From the NCBI GenBank assembly GCA_029532415.1, contig JAQOTA010000050.1, positions 4,898,001 to 4,962,000 of the forward strand: 64,000 nt of DNA, in the 5' to 3' direction. The notes under the pieces are model-generated. The model was not told where the DNA came from and made no database searches. It worked only from the letters and a program-made list of their open reading frames with translations. The stretch is from Marasmius tenuissimus (lineage: Eukaryota; Basidiomycota; Agaricomycetes; Agaricales; Marasmiaceae). Of this stretch, positions 37,357 to 49,014 are shown one piece after another; positions within the stretch are counted from its first letter, which is position 1; every line of letters begins with the position of its first letter. A program made the translations under genes and the position numbers.

Positions 37357-40300
37357 GGTTTGAAACGCAAACGGACAAGATCGACGAGGTTAAATACCCA
37401 AAAAGGGATTACTTCCATTGTAACGTCCCGAGCCTGAAACTTCTCTCTCATTTAACTCTTAAGGCCCAATCATCAATTGCGCGTCTTCATGGCCTAACGC
37501 GAAAACGTCCCAGGGCGCAGGAGATACGAAATTTCTTTGTTACACACGCTTGTGACTCTTGTGATGTTCCAACTACTGTGTTCTCCTACGCGGAAATTCG
37601 CAAGCAAACTCGTGCTGCTCGGCCTCGAAAGAAAAAGTATCTAAAAGATCCAGCTGATATTCCTTTTCCGCCGTTGCCTCTCGATGCAGATCTCTCGGAA
37701 CAGATTCTTCGCTCGGCATGTGTTGGGATGGACCGTACCGTTATAGAGGAGTGTGGTTGTGCGGTATGTGGGAGGCTCACACCGGTCAAGTGTCTGTCAA
37801 AGCTCACTTCTATTAAGAAACAACTTAGCATCTTGGAACAGACTGGGGTTACTCGTAAAGAATGTACGTCTCAGAAGGACTCGATCTCGGAACTAAGAGG
37901 TCCTGTACTTGCCCCCACGTGCGATGACATATGTGACAAATGTAGGTCTGCGTTGCAGAAAGGAGACTTACCACCAATGGCGTTGGCCTGAGACCTCTGG
38001 CTGGGCAAAGTTCCACCTGTATTGCGGGAGTTAAAGTACATGGAGAAACTTCTGGTCTCGAGGGTTCGGCACTCGTGTCAATTTTTACGGTTGCGTAGTA
38101 AGGATGCTGGTGCCTCAAGACGCAAAATGAAAGCCCATGTTATCGCATTTGAATCGCCAACCCCCAAAATCTACAAGCTGTTACCTCCGCCAAGGAAAGA
38201 TATGGATGAAGTTCTAGCAATAATGTTCTCTGGGCCAACCCAACCGACAGAAGAGGACTTCAAGCGTTCACCGTTCCTTGTACGTAGAAATGCTGTTAAA
38301 CAAGCGTTAGGTTGGTTGATTTTAAACCACCCAGACTACGCCGACGTCGAAATATCCGAGGAGAACTTATCTCAATACGATGAGAAAATGCCTCCGTGTT
38401 CAATTGAATATTTACCGTCAAAATCTGACAAGATCCTTGAAGCGATGCCTTTGAACGAGCAGGATGACGACGATGACGCAGTACAAGACTTGCCTAACGC
38501 TCCTGATGAATGTCCTATCTCTGTGTTTGGCCTTACTGGTAGTGATCTTGACAAAATGGACGACGACAAAACCAAAAGGGCAGCTTTATGGCATTTCAAT
38601 CGTGACGGGGCAGTGTTAGCTGTCGGCCATGGGAAAACACCACAGTTGTCCTGGAATAACCCGCGTTTGTATGCAAAGATGTTTCCAACCCTGTTTCCGT
38701 ATGGATTAGGTGTGTTAGGAACAACATCCCTGTCCACAAAGGCTCATGTCCAATACCTATTGAAGTATCATGATAAGCGCTTCCAGACTGACGTGAACTT
38801 CCCCTTCATCGTCTTCAGTTACTTGCAGCTATCCTCCACAAGCGTGTCTAGCTGGTTACAAACAACGCGATCCAGATCCGATACTGCGATTAAAAGATTG
38901 CTTTCGTCGAGCCCTTCCACCTTCAAGTCTTTGTCTCGTCGTCTTGCGAATGGTGAGATAATTAAGGAGTGTAGTCCTGCAGAAGAAGATTGTTACAAAG
39001 CAATCCAAGAGTTGGACGCAGTCGGATCTCATGTACAAGGGTCTACAGGAGCCAAGAAAAGCATGCGTATGGAGATTTGGTCTTTGATAGCTCATAGGGG
39101 AGCGCCTTCATGGTATATCACTATTGCGCCCATGGATGACCGTCACCCCATTGCGTTGTACTGGGCGGGTGAAGACGTTACTTTCAGACCTGAAATACCG
39201 ATATCTCACAAGAAGAAATGGGAATATGTGTGTAATAACCCAACATCGCAGGCACATTTCTTCCATTTCATTATCGAGAACTTTTTGGAACATGTTTTAG
39301 GTTACAACTCGGACCACAGGGGCTTGTTCGGTGATCATGCTGCACACTATGGTACTGTGGAACAACAGGGCCGACTTACTCTTCATTTACATATTTTGTT
39401 GTGGATCGTTAACGTACTTTCTCCCCAAGACCTTCGAGAACGAATATTGGACGCCGAGTCGGATTTCCAAAAGAAATTAGTGGAATATCTGGAAAGTGTA
39501 CACTGTGGTGAGTATATCGATACAGACCAGTCTGCAATGACTGAAAAGCTTACAAACTTGAAACATGATCCGACATACAAAAACCACTTAGACACGCTCC
39601 CCGTTCCTCCACCATTAGCATGCCAAGATAATCCGAAATCTTCTGGAGACAATTGTGTGTCCTGTACTGAACATCAGAAGTGGCGCAAGAACTTCGTAGA
39701 AACTACCAACAATATTCTGTGCCGTGTCAACACCCACAATTGTATGAAAGGGATAAGAAAAGATGGGACAGTCAAAGGTGATCTCCCGCACAAACACTGT
39801 ACAGATAATAAATGGGGCAAGTGTTCCGCCTGTATGCCTCGGAATATCTACCCTCAAACGATGGTAGACGAGATCACCGGTTCTGTGGTACTTAAGCATA
39901 AGGAGCCTTGGATGAACACATTTACGCACGAGATGTCATACCTGTATAGATGCAACAGTGATGTCACTAATCTTCAATCTGGGAGAGCGGTAAAAGCAGT
40001 TGTGCTTTATGTTTCTGACTACATTACAAAATCTTCCCTTAAGACTCATGTAATGTTTGACTGTGTTCAGAGCATTTTGTCTGCTAACGCAGAGCTCATA
40101 TCTAGCAATGCTCCACAAGAACAGGTCTATCAAAGGATAGTTCAGTGTGCACTCAATAAGATGGTTACAAAGATGGAGCACGGGAGCCCGATGATATGCC
40201 TTTACTTGCTTGGCAATCCAGATCACTACACGGATCACAAATTCCGTACCTTTTATTGGAAAATCTATGTTAATGAGGTCCTCTCGTACTGGAAAGCTGC

Positions 40301-43300
40301 GCCAACTGAGACTCTCCAGTCTACCTTCTCAGAAGCAACTGAAAATGTTGTGACATTGCGGAAGTCCGGGGAAGGTATTGTGGCATATTCTCAAGTTGAC
40401 GATTATGTCCACCGGCCAAAGGAGCTCGCCGATATGACCCTTTACGATTTTGTACGCTTGTCCAAAAGGATTACAAAAAAGTCAGGCAGGTCGCGAAAAA
40501 ACGATACCGTCAATGGTACGCCAGATGCAGATGGGGAGCATTTTGTGGACGACAAGGAGGAAAAGGAGGCCCCTTGAGATCTACCAAGGAGCAACTGCTT
40601 GGAGTTCCTGGAGACTCATCCTTTACACGCCACTTATGTACTTTGCCTGCGCGCAGAGGATGATAAGCGAGTGGTGAACTTCCTTGGGGGTACCCTCCCT
40701 CGCCAGGACTCCGGTGACAGGGAATATTATTGTGCCTCCATGTTAACTCTGTTTAAACCTTGGAGACATGGTAGTGACTTGAAAGGGTTAAACGAGCAAT
40801 GGGAAGACGTCTTTAGCTCACATCCCTTCACAGATAGACATAAGACTCTCATGTCAAACTTCAACATTCGTTATGAATGTCTGGACGCTCGAGACGACTA
40901 TAGAGCGCTGTTGATCAAGGATGCAAATGCCGCGTCCAATTTGGGAGTACACTCAGAGTGGATACAGAATGATGACACGCAGATTGATGATGATAATATG
41001 GATTTTGTGCACCCAACCCAAGACGTGGATGTAGACCGACCCATAGACTTTGAAAGTCTATGCTTTCGAGATGACTCCAGAAACAAGGGGCGGTCGAGAG
41101 CTAAAGAACACAAACAGCAACGTGAAGAGATTCGATCGACTCTTGAGGCGCTGGGATGGTGAGCTTCTAAAAGTCTTTCTCCTCCCCTCAATCCGACGTG
41201 TGACGGCCCAAAGGAGTACCCTGTAGAACAAACTGCTTCAGCATGGCGGTCTCTGACCCTCGAGATGAGAGAGCAACGGATACAAGATAAGTTCAGCAGT
41301 GTACCAATTGACAAGGTTTTATACTCCGGTAACAAAAGACCCAGTGACTCCTACGTAGATCAGGCACAAATTATCAGGAAAGATCACTTAGAACGTAAAT
41401 ATACGCATGGGACTGAGGCTCAATTGGCAATAGATGATGCAGCAAAACTCTATTGTTTAAATGAAGAGCAAGAACGCGCTTACTAGATCATCACAAATCA
41501 TGATTGCTCGTTGTATCCAGATCAACTAAAGATGTACATTAGAGGGATGGGTGGAACAGGCAAATCTCAAGTCCTTAAGGCTGTCGCATATTTCTTCGCT
41601 TCTAGAGGAGAATCGTACCGTTTCTTAGTACTGGCGCCTACAGGTTCTGCAGCATCTCTTTTAGGGGGATCAACATATCATTCAGTATTAGGCATCAACA
41701 AACATACTTCGCAGCGTACTCTTCCAAAAGTTAGGGAGCGCTTGCAAGGGGTTAATTACATTTTTCTGGATGAAGTATCCATGGTGTCCGCGAACAAGTT
41801 GTATTCCATCAGCAAGCGTCTCTCACAGGCACTACAAGACGAAGATATTGGTTTCGGGGGTATGAACATGATCTTTGCAGGTGATTTTGCACAGCTTCCA
41901 CCAGTTCGTGGAGGTGAACAGAGTGCACTATACCGCACATCAATTGGTAGTAAGGGCTACTCCATCCCTCAACAAGAAAGGGCAATTGGTAAATCTCTAT
42001 GGCATGAGGTAACAACCGTAGTTATATTAAGACAGAATATGTGCATGGCTGCGAGCACGCAAGACGATCTAGATCTTAGAGCGGCGTTGGAAAACATGAG
42101 GTATAAAGATTGCACGCTATCAGACATTGCTTTCTTACGGTCCAGAATATCTGGAAGGTCCCCTGGCAAGAAACTCGCGTGTGTCGCAGATACTGAGTTT
42201 TGTGATGTTCCAATTATCACGGGAAGAAATATCCCGAAGGATGAAATAAACAGTATCGGGTCGCTTCGGTTCGCAGCAGACACAGGTCAAGAGCTTACAC
42301 ACTTCTACTCGGAAGATGTCCTCACTCCTGCGCCTGACGAGGCTAAACCGAAGGGTGCTGTGTGGTTTGAAGAGCTTATCGACGAACTGCAGTCTCATCT
42401 ATGGAGTTTGCCTTCAAGTGCGTCTGATGATCTTCTTGCTGCAAAATTGTCTTTATGCAGGGGCATGCCTGTCATGGTTAGAACAAATTTGGCAACTGAA
42501 TTGTGTATAACTAAAGGTCAAGAGGCAACAGTTTGGGACTGGTCTACAAGGAAAGGATCGCAGGGCCAGCTGATGCTTGACACACTGTTCATATGCCTGA
42601 AGAACCCTCCATATCCTGTGAACATCGAAGGCTTGCCAGAGAATGTTGTTCCGATCCCTTTCATCACCCACAAGATGTGGATCCAGTTGAATGATGATAA
42701 ATGGGTACATGTATCTCGGAGCCAGGTCGAAGTTCTTCCGTGCTTTGCGATGACTGACTACGCTTCCCAGGGAAAGACTCGAGTATACAACCCAGTGGAT
42801 CTTAAATATTGCAAAAATTTCCACGGGTACTATACAGCCTTATCTCAAAGTGCTTCAGCATCAGGAACACTCATTCTGCGAGCTTTTGATGCCCAAAAGA
42901 TTCAAGGCGGTCCACCTGCCGCATTGAAACGAGAATATCGTGAACTCGAGCTTCTAGACGAGATCACCTGCCTATGCTACAACAGTGAACTGCCAAGAAG
43001 CATTGACGGAGTTCATAGAATTCCCCTCATTCGTGCGTTTCGAAAATGGAAAGGCACTAAATATATTCCCGCTAATATTCATCAATCCCTAGATTGGAGT
43101 GACGGTGTTGATCCTCTGGTTGATCTTAAGTTCCAATATATAGATTGGCGGATAATTGAACAAAAGGGTGACAAAGAAGAATAGCAACGTAAAGCAGACT
43201 TAGACGTAAATCTTGTGCCGGCTTGGAGATCTGAAAATCTGTCTGGGCCAACTGTTATTGTAGGATGCAATCCCGGGACGGGGCGAAAGAGAAAGCTATC

Positions 43301-44240
43301 GGATGCAGGCAATGAATCGGAACATGAATTAAAGAAAAAGAGGCGATACAACGCTGATGGGTGCATGCCGGCTCAAAGGAGGGAAAGAAAAATTGTGTTG
43401 GCTCTACCCTGTTCTCGATCAGTACAAGATTGACGAGGCCTGGTATGGAGTAATAATAGTTGTGCTTTTGACGCGGTCCTCTCAATTTTTTATGCACTCT
43501 GGAGCTCTGATCCCGATCACTGGGACCGGACCGTCGATTCTTACCACAACAGTGACGTGACTGAACTTTTGCGTCTTTTCGAACGGTGCAGACAAGGGCA
43601 ATCCACACTCGAAAATGTACGTGATACCTGGCGTAGGAGACTAACAGAATCTGATCTTAGTGACTTTCCGGACAGCCAGTTTACTGCCGCTTCAGCGATT
43701 GTAGAGTGTATATTAACCATGTCCGATACAGTTGTTTTTTGGCGGACACAATGTGGCAGCGGACATACCAGACGGGAAAGTAATGTCTGGCATGCCATGA
43801 TAGACGTAACGATTGTCCATAATTCAAATTCTACATCGGAATTCCTCAATGATCCAAGTTTTCCAAGTGAATTCAATTGCAGAACATACTCACAATCATT
43901 ACGCCATCACCGCTATTTCTCGGGTGATGTCCTGCCTGAAATAATGGTATGCTCAATCTCAAATGTGAGTCCCCGTGTTATCGATGTCGACACTGAAGCG
44001 TCAATCGACTATGAACAAGAACACTATACTTACAAGCTCCGTGGTATTGTGTATTTTGGCCAAGGTCATTTTAGGTCTCGGATACTTGACCTCGACGGTG
44101 CTATATGGAGTCACGACGGGATGAGCCACAATGCTAACAAGTTACAGTATGCGGGCCACATTCAGACAAGACGTATTGCATTGACCCTTCACAACGAGCA
44201 TAGGGCTCACCTCGCAATTTATGTTCGCAAACCTGCATAG

Positions 44241-44380
44241 GGCTCACCTTGCTATCTATGTTCATGAACCTCAAGTTTGCTGGCCACATCAATACAAGGA
44301 GAGTTTCACTCAATCGCTTTAGAGAGCGTGACGCTCACATGTACGTTCGTAGCGTAGACCCCGAAGCAACCAATCGTTGA
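44241..44380 (+). repeat. Imperfect duplicate of the end of the Helitron protein
   Basis: The segment after the stop repeats the last coding segment in degenerate form: the codons for AGHIQTRRIALTL...AHLAIYVRK are echoed as GHINTRRVSLN...AHMYVRS. This is a tandem duplication or a former longer C-terminus. Confidence 0.6.
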
Positions 44381-44543
44381 TGCAGGCCCGGCTCTGAGAT
44401 TCAGAAATCTCCTACTGGGGGAAGAACGATTCCCACGGTCCTACCTCATTATCTCATATATTGACGTCACGCTTCGGTGCCGTGAGCAAAGTTCAACTTT
44501 CGTGCTTCTTTCTTTTCACCTTTAGTTTCCTTCTTTCACCATC

Positions 44544-46774
44544 ATGACTCTCACTACCTCCAAAGCACCCGATCCGAAAGCCCCAGATAAAGACGCGGCG
44601 GTAAAATCAATGAAGAAACTCGATCCGCCTCGTTGTTTTCTTGACGTCCCACCGGAGTTGTTCATGATTGTGGGAACTTCCTGTTCGAGGGTGGCGAGCA
44701 CTGACGATTTTTCTGTAGTTATGTTCCTATCTATCTTTCGGAGGCCTGGTTTCTCTTGCCGGCACCTGTGCCTAGTTTCGCCATCGCATTTTGAAGACAC
44801 GTTCTTTTTGGAAAAAATTCGAAAGGAAGAACAAGATACCTAGCGCTCCCAATGGGCGGTCCACATACGAGTGGTTGATTTTTTTGTTTATGCGAAGTTC
44901 ACTTTGCAACGTGGGTTCTCAACTGTTTTTTTTTCTTGTATCACGGTCTGATTGCTTCACCACAAGTTGTGTTCAGGCGGGTCAGGGATCACCATGCTGG
45001 AATTCGCCAAGCGGCTCTGTGGGGAATGTATTCACGTTGTGTAAGTTCTATAGCTCAATAAAGGGACTTGCGAAGTAACGCCTGTACAGATCTGACCCGT
45101 GCGAGACGTTCTTCGGGGAGTTTCCCGAGTATCCGGAGGCATGCTTGGATGCTATACCAATATATGATGGTATTGTGTTGTGCATCTCCAAGCCCCGCCT
45201 ATGTATCATTAACCCACATTTTACAGACGATCTCAGTGGCCGGTATCTGAAGCATGACTTACAGAATCTTATATCACAATTGCTGATTGGGTGTCCTGAA
45301 GACAATGCACTGCTAGCAGCGAAAAAGGCCCAAATGAAAAAAGTCACCGAAGTGAGTTTCCGGGGCGCTCAAGTGTTTGTGACGGTTCTTGATCGTTGTC
45401 CGTTAGGCACTTGCAGAATCTCGTGAATACTACGATTCAACGATTGTCGGAAGATTTGCGTCAAGTGGATGTAACATCATGCTTGCACCCCATGTCCTTG
45501 ATTTGCTGGAAAGTGTCTACATGATGGATAGGGTAAAGGCGCTGACTGACGAAGGTAGGATCCTCTTCATCTATACGTTTACAATCTGTTCATGAAGCTG
45601 GAAGAGTGGAGAAAGTTCACTTTGACGATTCTACCGTCTGTAAAAGGCAGGCTGAAATACACGAAGTCATACACCACGAGTCGCCGCCGGACTGCAATCT
45701 CCGCAAATCTGGACAGGGCGTGGAAGCTCATACTGCAACATAGGGATCCAATGGCGTCGAAGTATGTTTTCCCAATGAGCACCGTGAAGCTTCACCCACG
45801 ACTCTGTGACCATTTTCTGCTACGAGATATTCTTTCTCTTCGGCCCCGCGACATCTACTGTTTAATCAGCAAGGAAGAGTCCCACCTCCTACGCTGGTTG
45901 GCCAACTTCGATGACTACTTGATCGTCCAAATCACATCAATGAGACTCCACGATTGTGCCCTGCGTCACATAGATTCAACGGATGTGTATGCCTTCATGC
46001 AGCGCAAACCTCCCGACAATATTCACGAACGTCGTTCCAAATACGCTTCCCGGGCACCAACGAGTTTAGCGACATCACTCGCACGCGACCACAAAATATA
46101 TGGTCAACGGAGGATGCATTTGTCGAAATCAAGTGTTTTGAATGTCCGGACGTTTTCTCTACAGGCTTGGCGATGATCAGGCACCTGAACGCCTCCACAA
46201 CATGTGTGTCCCTGTACGACTTTGAGCCCACTTTCCTCTCTGTTCAAAGGAGCCTCCCTTCGGTTGCCCTGATTGCGTTATCCGGCCGAACCCTCACCGA
46301 TACCACAGGGGACGATATGGATTACGACTGGAAGGTTTTTGTTTGTGTGTGCTGTGAAGATGAAGGTCGTAAGACAGGGTGTATTGGTTCATGGAGAGGA
46401 TGCGTACATTTCATTGATACGAAGCTGAATTAAATTGCTGAAATCTCTTGTTTTTTGTGGATATCAGGTAAAACACTTTCACTCAAGCAGCCATCATGCT
46501 CGCAGTTACACTGAGCTGGCAGCACCTGGGAACCTGTTCCGCGAAGCCAAACAGATCGAGCTTGCTCAGTACGAGGATTCGGCGAGTGTTTGGATGTGTG
46601 GGCATTGTCATGCGTATTTGAGTGAAAAGGCGTCCCGGGGTGGGATGATACGCCACTTGGAATCTCAGTATGTTACACTTAGCTTTCCTGCGAAGGTTTC
46701 TAACATTGTCTTCTTTTAGACATCTTATTGTGCATCCCTCGGTACCACTCGATATGTTCTACGCAGGCGTATAG
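44544..46774 (+). pseudogene. F-box protein gene with an in-frame stop
   Basis: Exon 44544-44669 (MTLTTSKAPD...LDVPPELFMI) joins after a 49-bp intron to 44719, giving LCSYLSFGGLVSLAGTCA, stop TAG (44773-44775), then FRHRILKTRSFWKKFERKN, a full F-box with one nonsense codon (CAG to TAG would explain it). Downstream exons include 45068-45350 (ACLDAIPIYDGIVLC), 45592-46080, and then IKCFECPDVFSTGLAMIRHL with paired Cys and WMCGHCHAYLSEKASRGGMIRHLESQ, ending at 46772-46774. A frame change near 46020 could be an intron or damage. The architecture matches Agaricomycete F-box proteins with Cys-rich tails. It lies between the Helitron gene and the hairpin, so probably within the mobile insert. Confidence 0.65.
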
Positions 46775-46907
46775 GGAAACCACTGTTTTTATGATCTTTC
46801 GTATCTTGCTCATGTATTGCACAATCTAAGTACTTGGTCAGCGGCCATCAATCAAATTACATTGGGTAATTCTATTGCTACTTGAATGCCAAACCGAATC
46901 CATACTT

Positions 46908-46928
46908 ACCTGCTGCGCCGCGGCAGGT
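46908..46928 (+). other. Hairpin near the right border, candidate Helitron 3' terminus
   Basis: ACCTGCTGC-GCC-GCGGCAGGT forms a 9-bp stem with one T-G wobble and a 3-nt loop. It is followed by 14 bases (CCCACCCTATAAAT) up to the border with copy D. Helitrons end with a short hairpin 10-15 nt before the 3' end. Confidence 0.6.
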
Positions 46929-46942
46929 CCCACCCTATAAAT

Positions 46943-48427
46943 CTCCTTCTAAAGATATTCCAAGAGAATGAGATATGCTTGATGCTTGTGAGATCCACTC
47001 CCTGTCTAGATATTCGGGATCCCTCTCTTCCGTCCTGATTGAGTGTTCTGGACTCCCGTTCAACTGCAATGAAAAGCTGGTTGCATGCCCATCTAGCCGG
47101 AATCTACTCCTGTATATTCAGACAGAGTAGTCCGCGACTAACAAAGCTTACCTTGTCTATCCATTTTCCAACACTTTCCTCTCTACAAGGCCCCCTCTGC
47201 TGAACCAGATGTTATCTGTGAAGGCGATGGGGGTTTGGGTCGAAGCGGAAAAAATGATCGGCCGACTGAATGAATCAGGCGCACTTGTTTCATGCTGAAT
47301 CCGCCCTCCAGCAATCCTTTTCATCATTGCGTCATCAATGTCCTTCGACCTTTGACTAGCCAAGAAGCGCAAGAAAACATCTTCTTGGAGTAGATCCGTA
47401 GTGAAAGGTAAAGTATCGACCATGAACGCAAAATCGGGCGGAGGGCGCGCCGGCGCTGGGCCCTCTGGACCACGACATATCACGCCTTGGGCAGAATCCA
47501 CCCACAGCTCTGACAACCTGGTGAGATCAAGGATCAAACCCATTTGCAAATGCCACTACAACTAAATGATCAAGATGTTCAATTTTACTATTTCGGGAAC
47601 TTACAGCCAGATTTCCAAGGTATACGCCAGCAAGCCATCCCAAACTCGTCAAGTGCACGATCGGTACGAGCCCTTCAAAGAAAGCAGCCATCAGTATCAA
47701 CTTGAATTGGGTTCATACAAAGCTACTTACCACCGGAGAAAATCAGTAACGGAATTTTGGACCGGTTGAGCGCAAGAAGATGCACATTGTTCACGCACCT
47801 AAAACTTCAACTTCGAGTCTGCTTAAGAAGGATGGATGGATGCGGAACCTACATGTGTCCAGAATATGATGCAAAGCTTCGTTTCCATCTCTGTCTTGAC
47901 GCTAAGCGGCTCGAAACTCACTGAGGAAACGAGAATGCTTACCTCTGGCGCATCATGCCCGTCATAGGCTTCCACAGTGACTATCATCCCTCTTCTGTCC
48001 CCTGAAACGATTTCCCCAAGAAAGATGTGTTGTTTGCAGTCGATCGAAACAAATTCATCCGTCATCTGGTCATATATCTTGACTCTTTCACGATGGATCT
48101 CTTGGTACAACTGAATGTCGCTTCGCTTATATTCGTCGTACTGCAAGATGTGACTAGAGTCAGCGTGTAGCTTAACCAGAGAATGACAAGTCTACTGCTC
48201 ACCTCTTCGTACTCTGCCTCCTCCTCTTCTGTGCCCCGGATGTGTCGATATGTCAATCGTGCCTGCTGAATCACCCTATTGTTGTTGTTGACAGTGAACG
48301 TTCCGGGTCCACTGTTAATGTTGCAGTCCCTCCATGATATTGAGTATACGTTCCCAGAAAGCTCTGAGCTATCAATACTTTGCTGACCATTCTCGGCATA
48401 GCAGAAGCGTGGATGCGGATAGGACAT
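46943..48427 (-). pseudogene. Copy D: 5' half of the split family gene
   Basis: Exons 48427-48203, 48140-47943, 47890-47853 and further leftward match copy A in order and phase: RVIQQARLTYRHIRG, the VTVEAYDGHDAPE segment, ALNRSKIPLLIF, ELWVDSAQGVICRG and DLLQEDVFLRFLASQRSK. The last exon ends SISHSLGISLEGD at 46943. The next codons (LSVY) are the first ones of copy C at 13920. A TAG codon (VLENG-stop, near 47157) interrupts the exon before the last, so the gene may have been damaged before or after the split. Confidence 0.85.
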
Positions 48428-49014
48428 GTCATTGAGTCAGTGGTGGCCTCCAAGGGTAGACCTGTAACCGGTCCTTCAATGATGATGACAAGCATGTATT
48501 GAAGGACCTGTGCTTCTGAGTTTGAATTTGGCTGGAACTGGTTGATGATCGAGTTTCGCTCGACATGGGAATTTTATCCGACGCCTACTCACCTGTGTGT
48601 CCCTGAGAAACCGTCAAATTAGATGACATGATAGAACATTACATGCCATCTAATCTGACCTGATCATACTAATATCCCGGCCCCCTGTTAGCATCTCCCA
48701 AGACCTCTCGCAACCCCCAATATCTCTGGTCTACTCACCTTTCAAGTCTGCCCGCCCGATAGAGGCCCTATTCCGGTATGTCGATCCCGCTCTCCCGCTC
48801 CTGTCATTACCAGTGCCTCATGACCTGTTTCCATTTTCGTCCTGAGCTTGTTACTCACGCGTTTCTTCCTTCCATCGCTGCCGTTATGTCAGGCCTTCTC
48901 CCTTCCTCATCGCCGTCACCATTCCGCCAGCACAAAGGCTACACAACTACCAGCCGGTATCACTGTGTGGCCTTCTCGCTCACACAATCTTCTCACCTCT
49001 GTATCCTGTTAAAT
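48428..49014. other. Upstream region of copy D with two hairpins
   Basis: No gene is seen. An 11-bp perfect inverted repeat, GGTCCTTCAAT / ATTGAAGGACC, lies at 48470-48480 and 48498-48508. A second, ATTAGATGACATG / CATGCCATCTAAT, lies at about 48618-48658. Their role is unknown; promoter elements or MITE remnants are possible. Confidence 0.5.

Larger units (their letters stand above)
35600..44240 (+). pseudogene. Helitron Rep/PIF1 helicase with a C-terminal ubiquitin-protease-like domain
   Basis: One continuous frame runs from before 35684, skips the TRIM insertion, and continues 37362-44240 with no frameshift. It is broken by TGA at 37989, 40575, 41160 and 43431 and TAG at 41484 and 43182. 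The order is a Cys-rich N-terminal region (HACDSCD, ECGCAVC), then an LWLGKVPP...RVRHSC segment and the NPRLYAKMFPTLFPYGLG block. The Rep nuclease has LHLHILLW (HUH) and paired Tyr in CLYLLGNPDHYTDH. PIF1-like helicase motifs are GMGGTGKS (Walker A), FLDEVSMVS (Walker B), FAGDFAQLPPV and YASQGKTR. From 43440 a Cys-protease-like domain has WSNNSCAFDAVL with a later GHFRS His. Rolling-circle transposition is the known role of the family. The true start upstream of 35684 is not resolved. Confidence 0.9.
13921..46942 (+). mobile_element. 33-kb insert splitting the C/D gene; probable giant Helitron carrying genes
   Basis: The left border is where copy C loses family similarity and the right border is where copy D begins. 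Both sides keep the dinucleotide AT and no longer duplication is seen, which fits Helitron insertion at A/T rather than a cut-and-paste transposon. The insert contains a Helitron Rep/PIF1 helicase gene on the + strand. A 9-bp-stem hairpin (46908-46928) ends 14 nt before the right border, the place and side expected for a Helitron 3' end. The terminal bases (CTATAAAT) are not a canonical CTRR, and a 5' TC is not seen. Without the nested copia element and the TRIM it would be about 22 kb. Alternatives are several independent insertions or a rearrangement. Confidence 0.6.

Noticed and set aside
13921..46942. Starship-type giant element
   Set aside because: No DUF3435 tyrosine recombinase was seen at either end; the only transposition enzymes are the Helitron Rep/helicase and the nested copia polyprotein.
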